Positions 18,574 through 27,146 of a stretch of 64,000 bases of DNA are shown piece after piece; the stretch's first letter is position 1, and the number at the start of each line of letters is the position of its first letter. Position numbers and translations under genes: made by a program. This DNA comes from Mucilaginibacter oryzae. GTDB taxonomy: Bacteria > Bacteroidota > Bacteroidia > Sphingobacteriales > Sphingobacteriaceae. A model generated the notes under the pieces. That model did not search any database. It was not told the DNA's origin and saw only the letters and a program-made list of their open reading frames with translations. The stretch is from NCBI RefSeq assembly GCF_003148845.1, contig NZ_QGHA01000001.1:744001-808000 (forward strand), written 5' to 3'.

Positions 18574-18713
18574 TTTTTTAGTATAAATGCCTGTACAAGC
18601 TTCCAGATAATGCCTGCTAAAAACATGATGATAGCCAGTGCATTAATAAAATGCATCACCCTCAAATTAAAATTATCGGGCCTGTTCGGGTCTTTCTTTC
18701 TGAAAAAATACAT
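18570..18713 (-). CDS. 47-residue single-pass membrane protein coupled to ridA
   Basis: A small gene read directly from the minus strand. The ATG is at 18713 and the TGA at 18570-18572, with the stop overlapping the ridA start. The N-terminus is basic and polar (MYFFRKKDPNRPDNFNLRVM), followed by one hydrophobic helix (about 21-45, INALAIIMFLAGIIWKLV) and a KK tail. The fixed overlap, good composition and typical small-membrane-protein layout support a real gene. The RKKDPNRPxNFN opening is reminiscent of the DUF6728 small proteins of Bacteroidota, but I cannot verify that. Function unknown. Confidence 0.7.
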   Translation of the reverse strand: MYFFRKKDPNRPDNFNLRVMHFINALAIIMFLAGIIWKLVQAFILKK

Positions 18714-18799
18714 TATACAAACTTACATATTTTTTTTTGCCCCAAAACTGTGGCCATATATAAGGTATAGGTTTTAAATCAAAAAGCTTTAAAAATAAA

Positions 18800-18826
18800 G
18801 AAGGCTCCGGGTTATCCGGAGCCTTC
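18800..18826 (-). terminator. Rho-independent terminator of the OmpA gene
   Basis: GAAGGCTCCGG (18800-18810) and CCGGAGCCTTC (18816-18826) form a perfect 11-bp stem with a 5-base loop. On the minus strand the stem is followed by TTTATTTTT. It is 22 bases past the stop. Confidence 0.9.
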
Positions 18827-18848
18827 GCAAATAATAATTAATTAGCTA

Positions 18849-20210
18849 TTATTTCTTTTTGAATTGTACGCGACGGTTAAGTACACGACCTTCTTCAGTT
18901 GAGTTATCAGCAATTGGGTTAGTTTCACCGTAACCTTTTACTTTAACTTTTTTAGCATCAACACCAGAGTTAACCAAGTAAGTTTTTACTGAGTTAGCAC
19001 GGTCTTTTGATAAAGATAAGTTGTGAGCAGCAGTACCTTCAGATGAAGCGTAACCGTCAACTTCTACAGCAGCACCAGTAGCACGCAAATCAGCAGAAGT
19101 AGCATCTAACACAGGGTAAGATGAAGTACGTAATACTGAACTGTCAAATTCAAACTGGATGTTTGAGTAAGCAGTACCTGTAACAACTGAATCAGCTTGT
19201 TTAGGGAATACAATAACACAACCAGAACCATCAACTACGCTACCTGCAGCAGTACCTGGGCATTTGTCAAACTGATCCGCAACACCGTCACCGTCAGAAT
19301 CTTTTTTCAGGTCGTTAACAGCAGTTTCAACGTTAGCAACACGGCCTTTCAAAGCTTCAACTTCCTGACGTAAGGCTGCGTCATACAGCTCGTCATACAT
19401 CATAGCTACCGGGTTTACCCACTCCAATACTGGTTTTGATTTTGAACCTAAAGTGAAGTCTAAACCAGCGTAACCGTATGAGTAGTGGTCTTTAGTTGGA
19501 TAAGCTCTGTTGAAACCATCTAAGTTATCACCGTCGATGTAGTTTTGAGTGTAACCCAAATCTAAAGCAACAACGTCACTTAAGCGGAATTTAACACCTG
19601 CACCTACAGGGATTACCAATTCTTTCACGTAGTGAGAATCGCTGGTACCTGGGTTTTTGAAATGATCGGTAGTCATGGTACCACCTACGCTACGAGTGAC
19701 AGTCGGATCATAGATAGCCAAACCACCACCTGCTTTGAAGTAGAAGTTAACAGCATTTTTACGACGGATGAAATCGATAGTAGCAACGTTAACAACCGCG
19801 CTTAAGCTTGCCTGCCAGAATTTGGTATCGTAGCTAACATAAGTATCACGGTAAGTACCTGCTGATGATACAGGGTTTTCACCTTTAATTTTACCGCCGT
19901 TCAGGTCTAACTGTAAAGCAAATGAGTGAGCTAACTGCTCTTTCATCGAAATACCATAACCAAGGCTCAATTTTTTGTTTTGGAAGTCGGTTGAACCACC
20001 GGTAGCCAACGATTGTGAGGTAACACCACCGTTAACACCAATGCTAAATTTCCTGTACTGACCTAAACCGCCAAACACTTTGGCTGTTGTGGTTTCAGAT
20101 GACGTTGTAGTTGCTGTCTTGGTTGAATCCGACTGAGCCTGAGCCAGACCGGCAACCATTAAAGAAGCAAATGACAATGCGACTGTTTTCTTTAATGTAG
20201 AATAATTCAT
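18849..20210 (-). CDS. OmpA family outer-membrane protein with TSP3 linker
   Basis: A 453-residue major outer-membrane protein. The signal peptide covers about 1-25. Residues about 40-260 form an eight-stranded-type beta-barrel, with alternating residues and a GYAGLDFTLG last strand. A short coiled segment (VEALKGRVANVETAVNDL) and a thrombospondin type-3 calcium repeat (DSDGDGVADQFDKCPG, near 305) follow. The OmpA peptidoglycan-binding domain (about 345-453) has the FDSSVLRTSSYPVLD opening and the NLSLSKDRANSVKTYL helix. It anchors the outer membrane to the cell wall. The codon use is more AT-ending and uniform than in its neighbours, as expected for a highly expressed gene. Confidence 0.93.
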   Translation of the reverse strand: MNYSTLKKTVALSFASLMVAGLAQAQSDSTKTATTTSSETTTAKVFGGLGQYRKFSIGVNGGVTSQSLATGGSTDFQNKKLSLGYGISMKEQLAHSFALQLDLNGGKIKGENPVSSAGTYRDTYVSYDTKFWQASLSAVVNVATIDFIRRKNAVNFYFKAGGGLAIYDPTVTRSVGGTMTTDHFKNPGTSDSHYVKELVIPVGAGVKFRLSDVVALDLGYTQNYIDGDNLDGFNRAYPTKDHYSYGYAGLDFTLGSKSKPVLEWVNPVAMMYDELYDAALRQEVEALKGRVANVETAVNDLKKDSDGDGVADQFDKCPGTAAGSVVDGSGCVIVFPKQADSVVTGTAYSNIQFEFDSSVLRTSSYPVLDATSADLRATGAAVEVDGYASSEGTAAHNLSLSKDRANSVKTYLVNSGVDAKKVKVKGYGETNPIADNSTEEGRVLNRRVQFKKK

Positions 20211-20248
20211 AGTTTTTAAGATTAAACGATTTTAATTGTGATTTTTTT

Positions 20249-20283
20249 CAAATTTAGTAATTATGTTTGAAACCATGACCAAA
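20249..20283 (-). promoter_or_regulatory. Candidate Bacteroidota-type promoter of the OmpA gene
   Basis: On the minus strand TAAATTTG (20249-20256) fits the -7 consensus TAnnTTTG. A TTTG lies upstream at 20280-20283. The 23-base spacer is a few bases longer than usual. The predicted leader would be about 30-40 bases. Confidence 0.4.
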
Positions 20284-20358
20284 CATTGTTCCAAAAATTG
20301 TAATAGTTACACAAATAACTAAAAAAAATTGATTTAAGAAAATAATCGAGTATAAAAT

Positions 20359-21648
20359 ATGAAATATCTTCCGATAAAAAATAGCTTATTTACAAATAAT
20401 AGAAAAAATTTCGCCTCGCGAACAAAACCCAACTCAATTGCCATTTTTCATGCCAGTGACGAGTATCCGCGCAGTGGGGATCAGGCTTTTATGTTCAAGC
20501 AGAATTCCGACTTTTTTTACCTTACAGGTATCGACCAGGAGCAAAGCATCCTTGTTTTGTACCCCGATTGTCCTAATAAGACATACAGGGAAGTACTTTT
20601 TTTAAGACAAACCAACGAACACATTGCTATTTGGGAAGGACACAAGTACACCAAAGAGGAAGCAAGGGCGGCATCGGGTATTGAAAATATTTTCTGGCTG
20701 AGCGAATATGACAACATATTGCACAGCATCATCAACTACGCAGAAAACATTTATATCAATGCCAACGAGAACGACCGGTACGTACACACTGTACCCTACC
20801 GTGATTACCGGATGTACGAGGCGCTTAAATTAAAATACCCCCTGCATAATTATACCCGCTCGGCTCCCATTATGCGCGACCTGCGGGTTGTAAAATCAGA
20901 CATCGAAATTGAGCTTACCCAAAAGGCATGCGATATTACCAACGATGCATTCAGGCGTGTTTTGCAGTTCACTAAGCCAGGCGTAACCGAGTACGAAATA
21001 GAAGCTGAAATCATCCATGAATTTATCCGCCAGCGGGCTACGGGGCATGCCTACAACCCAATTATCGCCTCTGGCGCCAACGCTATAGTGCTTCATTACA
21101 ATGATAACAACCAGGTGTGCAGGGACGGCGATGTGATCCTGCTTGATTTTGGCGCTGAATATGGCAATTACAACGCCGATATGACACGCTCTATACCGGT
21201 AAACGGACGCTTCAGCGCCCGCCAACGCCAGGTTTACAATGCTGTTTTAACCGTAATGCGCGAAGCCACCAAACTGCTGGTTGACGGTACCGTATGGAAT
21301 GACTATCATGACGAAGTTGGCAAAATAATGACCGGCCAATTGATTGACCTCGGGCTGCTTGACAGGCACGACGTTGAAAAACAGGATAAAAACGCGCCGT
21401 TATATAAAAAGTACTTTATGCACGGCACCTCGCATCACCTTGGCCTGGATGTGCACGATTATGCCAGCAGGTATAAGCCATTCGAGGTTGGCAATATACT
21501 AACCTGTGAGCCAGGCATATACATTCCGGAAGAAGGTTTAGGCGTCAGGCTTGAAAATAACATCCTGATAACAAAAGAAGGCAATATCGATTTAATGGCA
21601 GAGATCCCTGTTGAAGCTGACCACATCGAAGAGATCATGAACAGTTAA
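20359..21648 (+). CDS. pepP: Xaa-Pro aminopeptidase (aminopeptidase P, M24B)
   Basis: A 429-residue dimetal exopeptidase that removes an N-terminal residue preceding proline. The AMP_N domain covers about 1-165 and the pita-bread M24 domain 180-429. The metal ligands are visible: Asp263 in LLDFGAEYG, Asp274 in NADMTRS, the HGTSHHLGLDVHD block at 355-367, Glu384 in CEPGIYI and Glu399 in GVRLENN. Cytosolic, normal length. It is divergent from the OmpA gene and convergent with meaB. Confidence 0.94.
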   Translation: MKYLPIKNSLFTNNRKNFASRTKPNSIAIFHASDEYPRSGDQAFMFKQNSDFFYLTGIDQEQSILVLYPDCPNKTYREVLFLRQTNEHIAIWEGHKYTKEEARAASGIENIFWLSEYDNILHSIINYAENIYINANENDRYVHTVPYRDYRMYEALKLKYPLHNYTRSAPIMRDLRVVKSDIEIELTQKACDITNDAFRRVLQFTKPGVTEYEIEAEIIHEFIRQRATGHAYNPIIASGANAIVLHYNDNNQVCRDGDVILLDFGAEYGNYNADMTRSIPVNGRFSARQRQVYNAVLTVMREATKLLVDGTVWNDYHDEVGKIMTGQLIDLGLLDRHDVEKQDKNAPLYKKYFMHGTSHHLGLDVHDYASRYKPFEVGNILTCEPGIYIPEEGLGVRLENNILITKEGNIDLMAEIPVEADHIEEIMNS

Positions 21649-21702
21649 GAGCATATAAACAAAACGACCCAATATTTATTTTGTTTACATGATACCAATT
21701 AA

Positions 21703-22578
21703 CTATACATAGGTATCTACAAAACTATACAGATTAAACTTTTCACTATACAAAGCTTCGGCAATATCCTGCCGAAGCTTTTTTTTATCAATACTTTTCA
21801 TTTTTTTTTGCTGGATAAGCCTGTATGCTTTTTCGGTCATCAATAAGTTTCGCCGGATATTTTCTGTTAAACCTACTTCTTTTATTTCCGCGGCGAGCTC
21901 ATGTATACCTTCGCTTTGCGCGGCACTGGTTTTTAACACCGGCGGGTGCGTACCGCTTTTAGCGCCTATCATCTTTTCGAGATTATTGGCGAAAGTACCG
22001 GCCCCCGGCCGATCAGCCTTGTTAACTACAAAAATATCGGCAATCTCCATCAGGCCCGATTTAAGGTGCTGAATCTCGTCGCCCGCTTCAGGAACCAATA
22101 TTACCACGGTAACATCCGCCAGGCCGGCTATTTCCACTTCGCTTTGCCCAACGCCTACAGTTTCTATTAACACATAATCAAACCCGGCAGCCCGCAGCAC
22201 ATCCGTCATTTCGATGGTTTTGGCCGAGAGGCCGCCAAGCGCCCCACGCGTAGCCAGCGACCTGATAAAAACATCGGGATTATTAAAATGGGCGGCCATC
22301 CTGATCCTGTCGCCCAGCAATGAGCCAAAATTAAAAGGAGATGTAGGATCAATAGCCAATACGGCAACTTTCTTACCGTCGGTTAACAACTCATTAACGA
22401 GGGCGCTTACCAACGTGCTTTTACCGGCACCCGGCGGCCCGGTAATGCCAATAACGCGGCATTTATTATCAAACTCCATGCTTTTCAGCAGTTCTTCGCT
22501 TCCGCTTAGCTCATTTTCAACTAATGTCAGCGCGCGCGCAATTGAGCGAAAGTTTAAACTGGCTGAATTCAAATCCAT
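21703..22578 (-). CDS. meaB: Methylmalonyl-CoA mutase-associated GTPase MeaB
   Basis: A 291-residue G3E-family GTPase that loads and protects the adenosylcobalamin cofactor of methylmalonyl-CoA mutase. The P-loop GPPGAGKST is at 47-55. The switch block AIDPTSPFNFGSLLGDRIRM, a GVGQSEVEI segment and the NKAD specificity motif are all present. Length is at the short end of the family (about 300-330). A mutase catalytic subunit is encoded at 42957-44504, about 20 kb away, so the two are not in one operon. Confidence 0.94.
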   Translation of the reverse strand: MDLNSASLNFRSIARALTLVENELSGSEELLKSMEFDNKCRVIGITGPPGAGKSTLVSALVNELLTDGKKVAVLAIDPTSPFNFGSLLGDRIRMAAHFNNPDVFIRSLATRGALGGLSAKTIEMTDVLRAAGFDYVLIETVGVGQSEVEIAGLADVTVVILVPEAGDEIQHLKSGLMEIADIFVVNKADRPGAGTFANNLEKMIGAKSGTHPPVLKTSAAQSEGIHELAAEIKEVGLTENIRRNLLMTEKAYRLIQQKKMKSIDKKKLRQDIAEALYSEKFNLYSFVDTYV

Positions 22579-22666
22579 TACGGTTAAAGTATTATTTATT
22601 ATACGATATAAAGTTGTTTATATTTACCAACATTGGTAATGCCAGTAAAGAACCTATCTTATCTTT

Positions 22667-22768
22667 ATGAAAAAAATCATTTTATTCGCATCCTGTATCT
22701 TCATCTTATTTGGATGTTACAAAAACAACAACACCGGCCTAAAATCAGAAACTGAGCAAACTAATTAA
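22667..22768 (+). CDS. Tiny lipoprotein-like ORF, possibly the 5' part of a frameshifted gene
   Basis: A 33-codon ORF starting at ATG 22667. The lysine pair, hydrophobic run and LFGC make a lipoprotein signal peptide (Cys17), followed by a K/N/T/S/E-rich tail. From 22765 a second frame stays open to the TGA at 22957-22959. It reads first as a similar polar linker (AKNTESKPDSSTHKTDSATN) and then as a Ser/Tyr/Ala-rich segment. One indel near 22760 would join them into a lipoprotein of about 97 residues. The gene may therefore be broken or a very small lipoprotein. Divergent from meaB. Function unknown. Confidence 0.4.
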   Translation: MKKIILFASCIFILFGCYKNNNTGLKSETEQTN

Positions 22769-23182
22769 ACAGCGTTGCTAAAAATACTGAATCGAAACCA
22801 GATAGCAGTACACATAAAACAGACAGCGCAACAAATGCCAAAAGATTGGCAGTACAAAATGTCTCATGCGCTTACTCAAAAACGTATTCCTCTCCTTTTA
22901 CTTCAAGCTATTATACTGTAATTGCCCGTTTTCCTGCTGCTGGCGCAGCTTGCTGGTGATGGCGGTGTAAGCTTTGTTTACTAACAAGTTAGCGATCTAA
23001 CAATAAAATAAATAAACTGGTATTATTATACAAAAAACGTATTGCCAAATATTTGGCAATACGTTTTTTTATGTGTTCAATAAAACATACAAAATTGCGT
23101 TAAGTGTTAAGCAGATTTAATCTTATCATTGCAAAAATGTGTGTAGCGTTTTATCAAGGCGTTACGTAATTATTTAATACAA
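22769..23182. other. Intergenic stretch (414 bp) between the small lipoprotein ORF and the GT9 gene
   Basis: Up to 22959 it carries the possible out-of-frame continuation of the small lipoprotein. At 23032-23069 it holds a long perfect hairpin (listed separately). The last 110 bases should contain the promoter of the glycosyltransferase operon, but no clear motif was found. Confidence 0.5.
23032..23069 (+). terminator. Long perfect palindromic terminator
   Basis: AAAAAACGTATTGCCAAAT (23032-23050) is immediately followed by its exact complement, giving a 19-bp arm ending in a T run (ACGTTTTTTT). It is the only strong terminator between the small lipoprotein ORF and the glycosyltransferase genes and works in either direction. 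Confidence 0.85.
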
Positions 23183-24175
23183 ATGCCCGATATCTACCAG
23201 ATAAAAACACCCCGTATATTAATTAGCCGAGTGGATGCTATTGGCGATGTGGTACTTACACTGCCAATGGCAGCCTATATTAAACAATTGCTTCCCGATG
23301 CTAAAGTTTCGTTTTTAGGGCGCACTTATACCCAGCCGGTAATTGACACCATAGCTTCGGTAGATGAGTTTATTAATTATGATGAGTTAAAAAAACTATC
23401 CGGACCGGAGCAGATAAACTATCTGAAGCAACAACAGATAGATGCTATTATACATGTGTTGCCCAATAAACACATAGCCCAAATAGCAAGGCAGGCAGGC
23501 ATAACGCTTCGCATCGGCACTACCAACAGGATATTCCATTGGTACACCTGCAATAAACTGGTAAAACTGAGCCGAAAAAAGTCTGATCTGCACGAGGCAC
23601 AACTCAACATTATATTATTAAAACCTTTAGGCCTTACGCAGGTTCCTTCGTTACAGGATATCATCGCCCAAAATGATTTCGGCAATAAAACGGAGTTAAC
23701 TCCATATTTAAACGCTGCGCTTATTAAAGATAAATTTAACCTTATCATCCATCCCAAATCGCATGGCAGTGGTATGGAATGGGGGCTGAAAAATTTTCAG
23801 GAACTTATCAACATACTTCCTGCCGATAAGTTCAACGTTATCATCACCGGTTCAGAAAAAGAAAAAGCGCTACTTGAAAACTGGATAAGCGATCTTCCGG
23901 AAACGGTAATTGACCTGACCGGAAAGATGGCCTTGAACCAGTTGATAGCATTTATCAGCAAATCAGATGGACTGATCGCGTCGGGCACCGGTCCGCTGCA
24001 TGTAGCAGCTCTTACCGGGATAAACACACTTGGACTGTTTCCCTCATTACGGCCAATACACCCCGGCAGATGGGCGCCAATTGGACCGAAAGCTACTTAT
24101 ATAGAAAGCGGAACAAACAATTTAGATACAGTTACACCGTTAATGGTGGCAGAAAAAATTAAAACATGGCTTTGA
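23183..24175 (+). CDS. Glycosyltransferase family 9 (heptosyltransferase-like)
   Basis: A 330-residue GT-B enzyme of the ADP-heptose:LPS heptosyltransferase family. The N-terminal VDAIGDVVLTLPMAAYIK matches the GT9 acceptor-side motif. The C-terminal half has the nucleotide-sugar region, including SGTGPLHVAALTGI and LGLFPSLRPIHPGRWAP. It probably adds a heptose-type or related sugar to the LPS core at the cytoplasmic face. Its end overlaps the start of the following GT4 gene by 10 bases, so the two are co-translated. Confidence 0.9.
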   Translation: MPDIYQIKTPRILISRVDAIGDVVLTLPMAAYIKQLLPDAKVSFLGRTYTQPVIDTIASVDEFINYDELKKLSGPEQINYLKQQQIDAIIHVLPNKHIAQIARQAGITLRIGTTNRIFHWYTCNKLVKLSRKKSDLHEAQLNIILLKPLGLTQVPSLQDIIAQNDFGNKTELTPYLNAALIKDKFNLIIHPKSHGSGMEWGLKNFQELINILPADKFNVIITGSEKEKALLENWISDLPETVIDLTGKMALNQLIAFISKSDGLIASGTGPLHVAALTGINTLGLFPSLRPIHPGRWAPIGPKATYIESGTNNLDTVTPLMVAEKIKTWL

Positions 24176-25233
24176 AGAAACCTCATGTACTTGTAACCTT
24201 CGATTCGATGCAATATCCTAACACCGGCCTGTTTTATTTTGGCAGGAGCCTTGGCAAAGCATTAATCAAAGAAAATAAAACCTTCGATCTGAACTTCTTT
24301 TTATCCGATGTTACAACCGATTTTGATAATGATGATGTAAAACGCTCATATCGTAAAAAATACCACAAGCTTTTTTTTCTCAACACCAAAAATATTAAGC
24401 TATTTCACTTTACCGACCAGTTTGCGCGGCTGAAACCAAAAAAGGTAAGCGATAAGTATAAAAAGATCATGACCATTCATGATATAAACCAGATACATGA
24501 AAATATTGGCAAAGAAAAATTAAATCATCACTTACATAAACTGGCTGAGCGGATTAACAAATGCCACAGGATAGTGACCATTTCAAAATTCGCCGCAAAT
24601 GATATCTTAACCCACTTTCCACAGGTAGCCAATAAGTTAACAGTAATTTATAATGGTGCCGATAAGCTTAATTTGCCCGAAGGCCATAAACCAGTTTACC
24701 AACCTGGCCAAGCATTTCTGTTTACTATCGGGATAGTTTCTGCTAAAAAGAACTTTCATGTTTTGCCTGCGCTTTTGGCGAATAATGATCTTGAACTTGT
24801 TATAGCGGGGATAAGAACTTCTTACGAAAAAGAAGTAATGACCGAGGCAAAAAAATATGGCGTTGAAAAAAGAGTGAAAATTATAGGAACAATAAGCGAT
24901 GAAGACAAGGCATGGTATTATAAAAACTGCAAGGCATTTGTTTTTCCTTCAATAGCCGAGGGCTTTGGGTTACCCGTTATCGAGGCTATGCATTATGGCA
25001 AACCGGTGTTCGTATCAACCCGTACGTCGCTGCCTGAAATAGCAGGCGACTGCGCTTATTATTTCCAGACCTTTGAAGGAACCGAAATGCAAAAGGCTTT
25101 TAATGACGGCATGCAGCATTTTAATGAAACCAATCCGGTTGAGAAGATTAAAGCACATGCCCAAAAATACAATTGGGATGATACTGCAAGGCAGTATTTA
25201 AGGCTTTATCAGGAAGTGCTTGACGAAAAGTGA
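24166..25233 (+). CDS. Glycosyltransferase family 4
   Basis: A 355-residue GT-B retaining transferase. The opening lacks the usual glycine-rich loop. The C-terminal Glycos_transf_1 domain is clear: GIVSAKKNFHVLPAL, then AFVFPSIAEGFGLPVIEAM, the E-x7-E catalytic/nucleotide-binding motif. The gene overlaps the GT9 gene by 10 bases at its start. At its end it overlaps the opposite-strand GT4 gene by 25 bases tail to tail. Together with GT9 it likely extends the LPS core or a related envelope glycan. Confidence 0.88.
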   Translation: MALKKPHVLVTFDSMQYPNTGLFYFGRSLGKALIKENKTFDLNFFLSDVTTDFDNDDVKRSYRKKYHKLFFLNTKNIKLFHFTDQFARLKPKKVSDKYKKIMTIHDINQIHENIGKEKLNHHLHKLAERINKCHRIVTISKFAANDILTHFPQVANKLTVIYNGADKLNLPEGHKPVYQPGQAFLFTIGIVSAKKNFHVLPALLANNDLELVIAGIRTSYEKEVMTEAKKYGVEKRVKIIGTISDEDKAWYYKNCKAFVFPSIAEGFGLPVIEAMHYGKPVFVSTRTSLPEIAGDCAYYFQTFEGTEMQKAFNDGMQHFNETNPVEKIKAHAQKYNWDDTARQYLRLYQEVLDEK

Positions 25234-26474
25234 CCTGTTACATAATTAATGGCGTTATCAAATTTTTGCAGCACTTTTTCCCACGTATAATTTTCGGCTA
25301 CGTAGGCTTTTGCCTTTGCACTTAAAGCTTCGATATCCGTATCGGCGCTAAAAGCTTTTTCGATAGCGCTGTTGAAAGTTTCCTGATCGGTATATAAAAA
25401 TCCCGCCCCACTTTTATCAATATGATCTCTAATAACGGCACACTGTTCATTGGCTATAACAGGAACACCGTAAGCCATACTTTCGAGCGTTACTAATGAC
25501 AGGCTTTCTAACACAGAAGGTATAATTAATGCCCGGGCATTTTTTAATAAATTGAATTTGACATCTTCATCAACAAAACCTGTGTAAATTATTGATGGGT
25601 GTTGCGTAATAGGCATAAACGCCTGACCAACAAAAACAAGCTTAACGTTGTTGTTTGTATCTTTTTTAAACTTAACAAATCTTTGCATCAAATCGTCGCA
25701 GGCCTTGGCCACCTCAATACGGCCTATGTAAATAATAAAATTATCCGCCTGCTTTATCAACTCATCGGCAAAATTGTTGGGTATTAGCGGTGGCAGATCT
25801 ATCCCTACACCTACAATGTCCGAATAAATACCGCTGTTATTAAAAAGCGAATTAACAAAACGCTTTTCGCTTTGGGTATTGTACAAGATTGCTTTAGGTT
25901 GAAGAAAAAACGATTTGAAAAAATTGAGATAAATAGGCGGCTCATCGTGAGCAGTAGGTATCAAGATTGATTTTTGAGGCGCAACCGAAATGCCTACAGC
26001 AGTAGGATAATATAAATAGGTAAAAAATATCAGCGCGTCGTATTTATCGTGATTGGTATTTAAAAAGCCGATAAGTTGTGGCAGATATGGGCCCTGTTCT
26101 TCTATCCAACTCATTTCGTTTTGCGCACGCGACGGTATCTTTGCCATTTTCTCGAAGTTTTCTAATTGTCCGAAAAAATGAAGCAACTTTTGGTGCAATT
26201 TGCGTTTTCTTTGGCGTAGGCGGCGTCCGGCCCGCTTAAAACGGTCCATGTCTCGTGGATGTTCAACTTCAAACCGCTTTACTTTAACGCCGTTTATTAA
26301 TTCAGAACCGGGAGTATATGCGTTTGCCCACGACATATAATCTTGGGCGCATGATGTTAAAACTTCAACATCAAACAAGCCGTTCAACTTCTCTGCCACC
26401 ACGCGGCAATGATACTCGGCCCCACCGTTTACTTCAACACCATACCGTTGAACGATAAAAGCTATTTTTTTCAC
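25209..26474 (-). CDS. Glycosyltransferase family 4
   Basis: A 421-residue GT-B enzyme. It opens KKIAFIVQRYGVEVNGGAEYHCR, with the glycine-rich acceptor loop. An inserted basic segment (about 80-110, RAGRRLRQRKRKLHQ) could sit on the membrane surface. The C-terminal donor domain has FIIYIGRIEVAKACDDL and ALIIPSVLESLSLVTLESM. The start is GTG. It heads toward its convergent GT4 neighbour, overlapping it by 25 bases, and lies 18 bases downstream of another glycosyltransferase gene in the same leftward operon. Confidence 0.88.
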   Translation of the reverse strand: MKKIAFIVQRYGVEVNGGAEYHCRVVAEKLNGLFDVEVLTSCAQDYMSWANAYTPGSELINGVKVKRFEVEHPRDMDRFKRAGRRLRQRKRKLHQKLLHFFGQLENFEKMAKIPSRAQNEMSWIEEQGPYLPQLIGFLNTNHDKYDALIFFTYLYYPTAVGISVAPQKSILIPTAHDEPPIYLNFFKSFFLQPKAILYNTQSEKRFVNSLFNNSGIYSDIVGVGIDLPPLIPNNFADELIKQADNFIIYIGRIEVAKACDDLMQRFVKFKKDTNNNVKLVFVGQAFMPITQHPSIIYTGFVDEDVKFNLLKNARALIIPSVLESLSLVTLESMAYGVPVIANEQCAVIRDHIDKSGAGFLYTDQETFNSAIEKAFSADTDIEALSAKAKAYVAENYTWEKVLQKFDNAINYVTGHFSSSTS

Positions 26475-26492
26475 TAAAGGTTTATAAATTAA

Positions 26493-27146
26493 TCAGGACT
26501 GCAATGTATCATAAAAATTGTTCTGTTGCTCCTGTTTTTCAAGAGTTTTTATGTGCATTAAGCAATAGTTTTGATTTTTTCGTGGCAGATAATAGTTTTT
26601 TTCAAATCCATAAAGTTCTTCGTGCACTTTGTATTTCCACTTTATCTTTCCGTTTAGTTTAAGTATCCTAAATTGATAATCCGGAAAATTGACCCTATTC
26701 AATTCATCAACGGTCCATTTCCATTTTTGGATGTGCGCTTCTGTAAGTCCGTTAACTATATTAACTCTCGGCACCAAAAAACAATCATAATCACTTTTTT
26801 GATATAAGCGCTTTTTAATACGTTTAAGGAGGGATTTACAGGGCAACTCATCGGCATCTATCTGAAACAGATAGGCGCATGTCGCATTTTTTATCAGGTT
26901 ATTTTTAAAAGTTGCAAAATCATTATTAAGCTTTGCCTTTATGTGTTTTACACGCTCTTTATACCTTTCAATTACTGCATTAGTTTTCGGATCATCTTTG
27001 GTAATATCCTGTAATAAAATTACTTCATCGTTTTGATCGATATACTTAAACAAATGCATAAGCAAATCATTTAACTCCTCGTGTTCATTACAAACCGTTA
27101 TACCGTAAGAGATACTTACTTTATTTTTATAATAACTATAAAACAT
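26493..27146 (-). CDS. Glycosyltransferase family 2-like protein
   Basis: A 217-residue GT-A-type protein. SYGITVCNEHEELNDLL is the usual GT2 opening, and FQIDADELP carries the DxD metal/nucleotide-binding motif. The rest (KWKWTVDELNRVNFPDYQFRIL, VHEELYG) is typical of small GT2 proteins that decorate LPS or glycoproteins. It is shorter than a full GT2 (about 250-350 residues) but looks complete. Its ATG overlaps the stop of the upstream GT2 gene (TAATG), so translation is coupled. Confidence 0.8.
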   Translation of the reverse strand: MFYSYYKNKVSISYGITVCNEHEELNDLLMHLFKYIDQNDEVILLQDITKDDPKTNAVIERYKERVKHIKAKLNNDFATFKNNLIKNATCAYLFQIDADELPCKSLLKRIKKRLYQKSDYDCFLVPRVNIVNGLTEAHIQKWKWTVDELNRVNFPDYQFRILKLNGKIKWKYKVHEELYGFEKNYYLPRKNQNYCLMHIKTLEKQEQQNNFYDTLQS

